Shown here one piece after another: positions 63,581-64,000 of a DNA stretch of 64,000 bases. This DNA is from Roseobacter litoralis Och 149 (lineage in GTDB: Bacteria > Pseudomonadota > Alphaproteobacteria > Rhodobacterales > Rhodobacteraceae): positions 2,170,001 through 2,234,000 of the forward strand of contig NC_015730.1 of the NCBI RefSeq assembly GCF_000154785.2. The letters are read 5' to 3'. The position numbers and the translations under genes are program-made. The notes under the pieces are model-generated. The model was not told the DNA's origin. It searched no databases and was given only the letters and a program-made list of their open reading frames with translations. How positions within the stretch are numbered: position 1 is the stretch's first letter; the number at the start of each line of letters is the position of its first letter.

Positions 63581-64000
63581 ATGACCCAATTGGTAAGATA
63601 CGGCATCATTGGCTGCGGCATGATGGGACAGGAACACCTGCGAAATATCGCTCTGTTAAACGGCGCATGCGTCAGCGCGATTTTTGAACCAGATGCAGCA
63701 ATGCGCCAAACGGCCAAAGACATCGAACCGCAGGCTGCCTTTTTTCCGTCCGTCAACGCCATGCTGGGGTCAGCCGATATTGACTGCCTCGTTATTGCAA
63801 GCCCCAATTACTGCCACGCCGATCAGATCGTCGAAATCGCCGCCATGCGCCCCCTGCCCCTTCTTGTTGAAAAACCCCTGCTGACTGACCCCACCGATAT
63901 CGCGCGGCTGACGCAAACGGCAGAACGTTACCCAGCCCCCATCTGGGTCGCGATGGAGTATCGCTACATGCCGCCGATCGCACGTTTGCTGGAGCGTGCC
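63581..64000 (+). CDS. Gfo/Idh/MocA-family oxidoreductase-fold protein, 5' part (possible NAD-dependent sulfoquinovosidase)
   Basis: The first 140 codons are in the window; the frame is open to the edge. Rossmann motif GIIGCGMMGQEH (8-19) and the family EKP motif in LLVEKPLLT (~95-103), then AMEYRYMPPI (~125-134). The family includes sugar dehydrogenases and the GH188 NAD-dependent sulfoquinovosidases that release sulfoquinovose from glycosides. Lying beside an Smo-like gene set, the latter is a real possibility but cannot be shown from the 5' part alone. Start ATG at 63581 with AAGGAAA upstream. Confidence 0.75.
   Translation, partial: MTQLVRYGIIGCGMMGQEHLRNIALLNGACVSAIFEPDAAMRQTAKDIEPQAAFFPSVNAMLGSADIDCLVIASPNYCHADQIVEIAAMRPLPLLVEKPLLTDPTDIARLTQTAERYPAPIWVAMEYRYMPPIARLLERA

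Noticed and set aside
1..64000. CRISPR arrays, tRNA or rRNA genes, insertion sequences
   Set aside because: No direct-repeat/spacer pattern, cloverleaf or rRNA sequence and no transposase or integrase frame was seen on either strand.

Overview
The window is GC-rich and reads as a chromosomal segment of a marine alphaproteobacterium of the Roseobacter group (Rhodobacteraceae). The basis is the mix of TRAP and ABC solute importers, an aglEFGAK-type alpha-glucoside locus, TamA/TamB, DUF3307 and GlxA-type regulators, together with dense operons in which start and stop codons overlap (ATGA or TGATG). This is inferred from gene content; no rRNA or tRNA is present to confirm it. I saw no CRISPR array and no transposase.

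Layout. 1-3766: regulatory patch with an AraC gene broken by an in-frame TAG, a histidine kinase split into a phosphoacceptor-domain gene and a frameshifted ATPase-domain gene, and two coupled AraC genes. 4089-5665: TetR regulator divergent from an RclC-like membrane protein and a glutaredoxin, a likely oxidant-response module. 5744-9406: sulfotransferase and a parallel beta-helix gene broken by an in-frame TGA, then a long perfect hairpin. 9724-10308: YceI. 10418-18800: eight tightly packed genes (EEP phosphatase/nuclease, CDP-alcohol phosphatidyltransferase, sulfatase-fold hydrolase/transferase, UPF0104 membrane protein, NMT1-type binding protein, ATPase, fused double permease, GT4 glycosyltransferase), probably an uncharacterised envelope-lipid and uptake operon.

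18822-30333: a long minus-strand operon livJHMGF - class III aminotransferase - BKACE - GNAT - dgcA - dgcN, with a divergent GlxA-type AraC regulator. It looks like import and degradation of an unknown amino compound, perhaps a beta-amino acid or D-glutamate derivative. 30521-32709: SDR and a second aminotransferase. 32821-37118: pobA (4-hydroxybenzoate hydroxylase) convergent with a TRAP transporter. 37576-46278: acetyl-CoA synthetase, a flavin reductase, TamB/TamA and a DUF3307 membrane protein.

46403-55265: complete alpha-glucoside locus aglEFGAK with divergent LacI-type aglR and a GH1 beta-glucosidase; an 18-bp perfect palindrome is the likely AglR operator. 55366-57123: di-haem peroxidase and a Sel1 protein. 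57155-64000: the most interesting region. An LLM monooxygenase, an aldo-keto reductase and a flavin reductase are translationally coupled in the composition of the sulfoquinovose monooxygenase (Smo) pathway. They are followed in the same operon by TRAP genes dctQMP and are divergent from a GntR/UTRA regulator and a Gfo/Idh-family gene that runs off the window end. I infer a TRAP-fed sulfoquinovose (or related sulfonate) desulfonation system.
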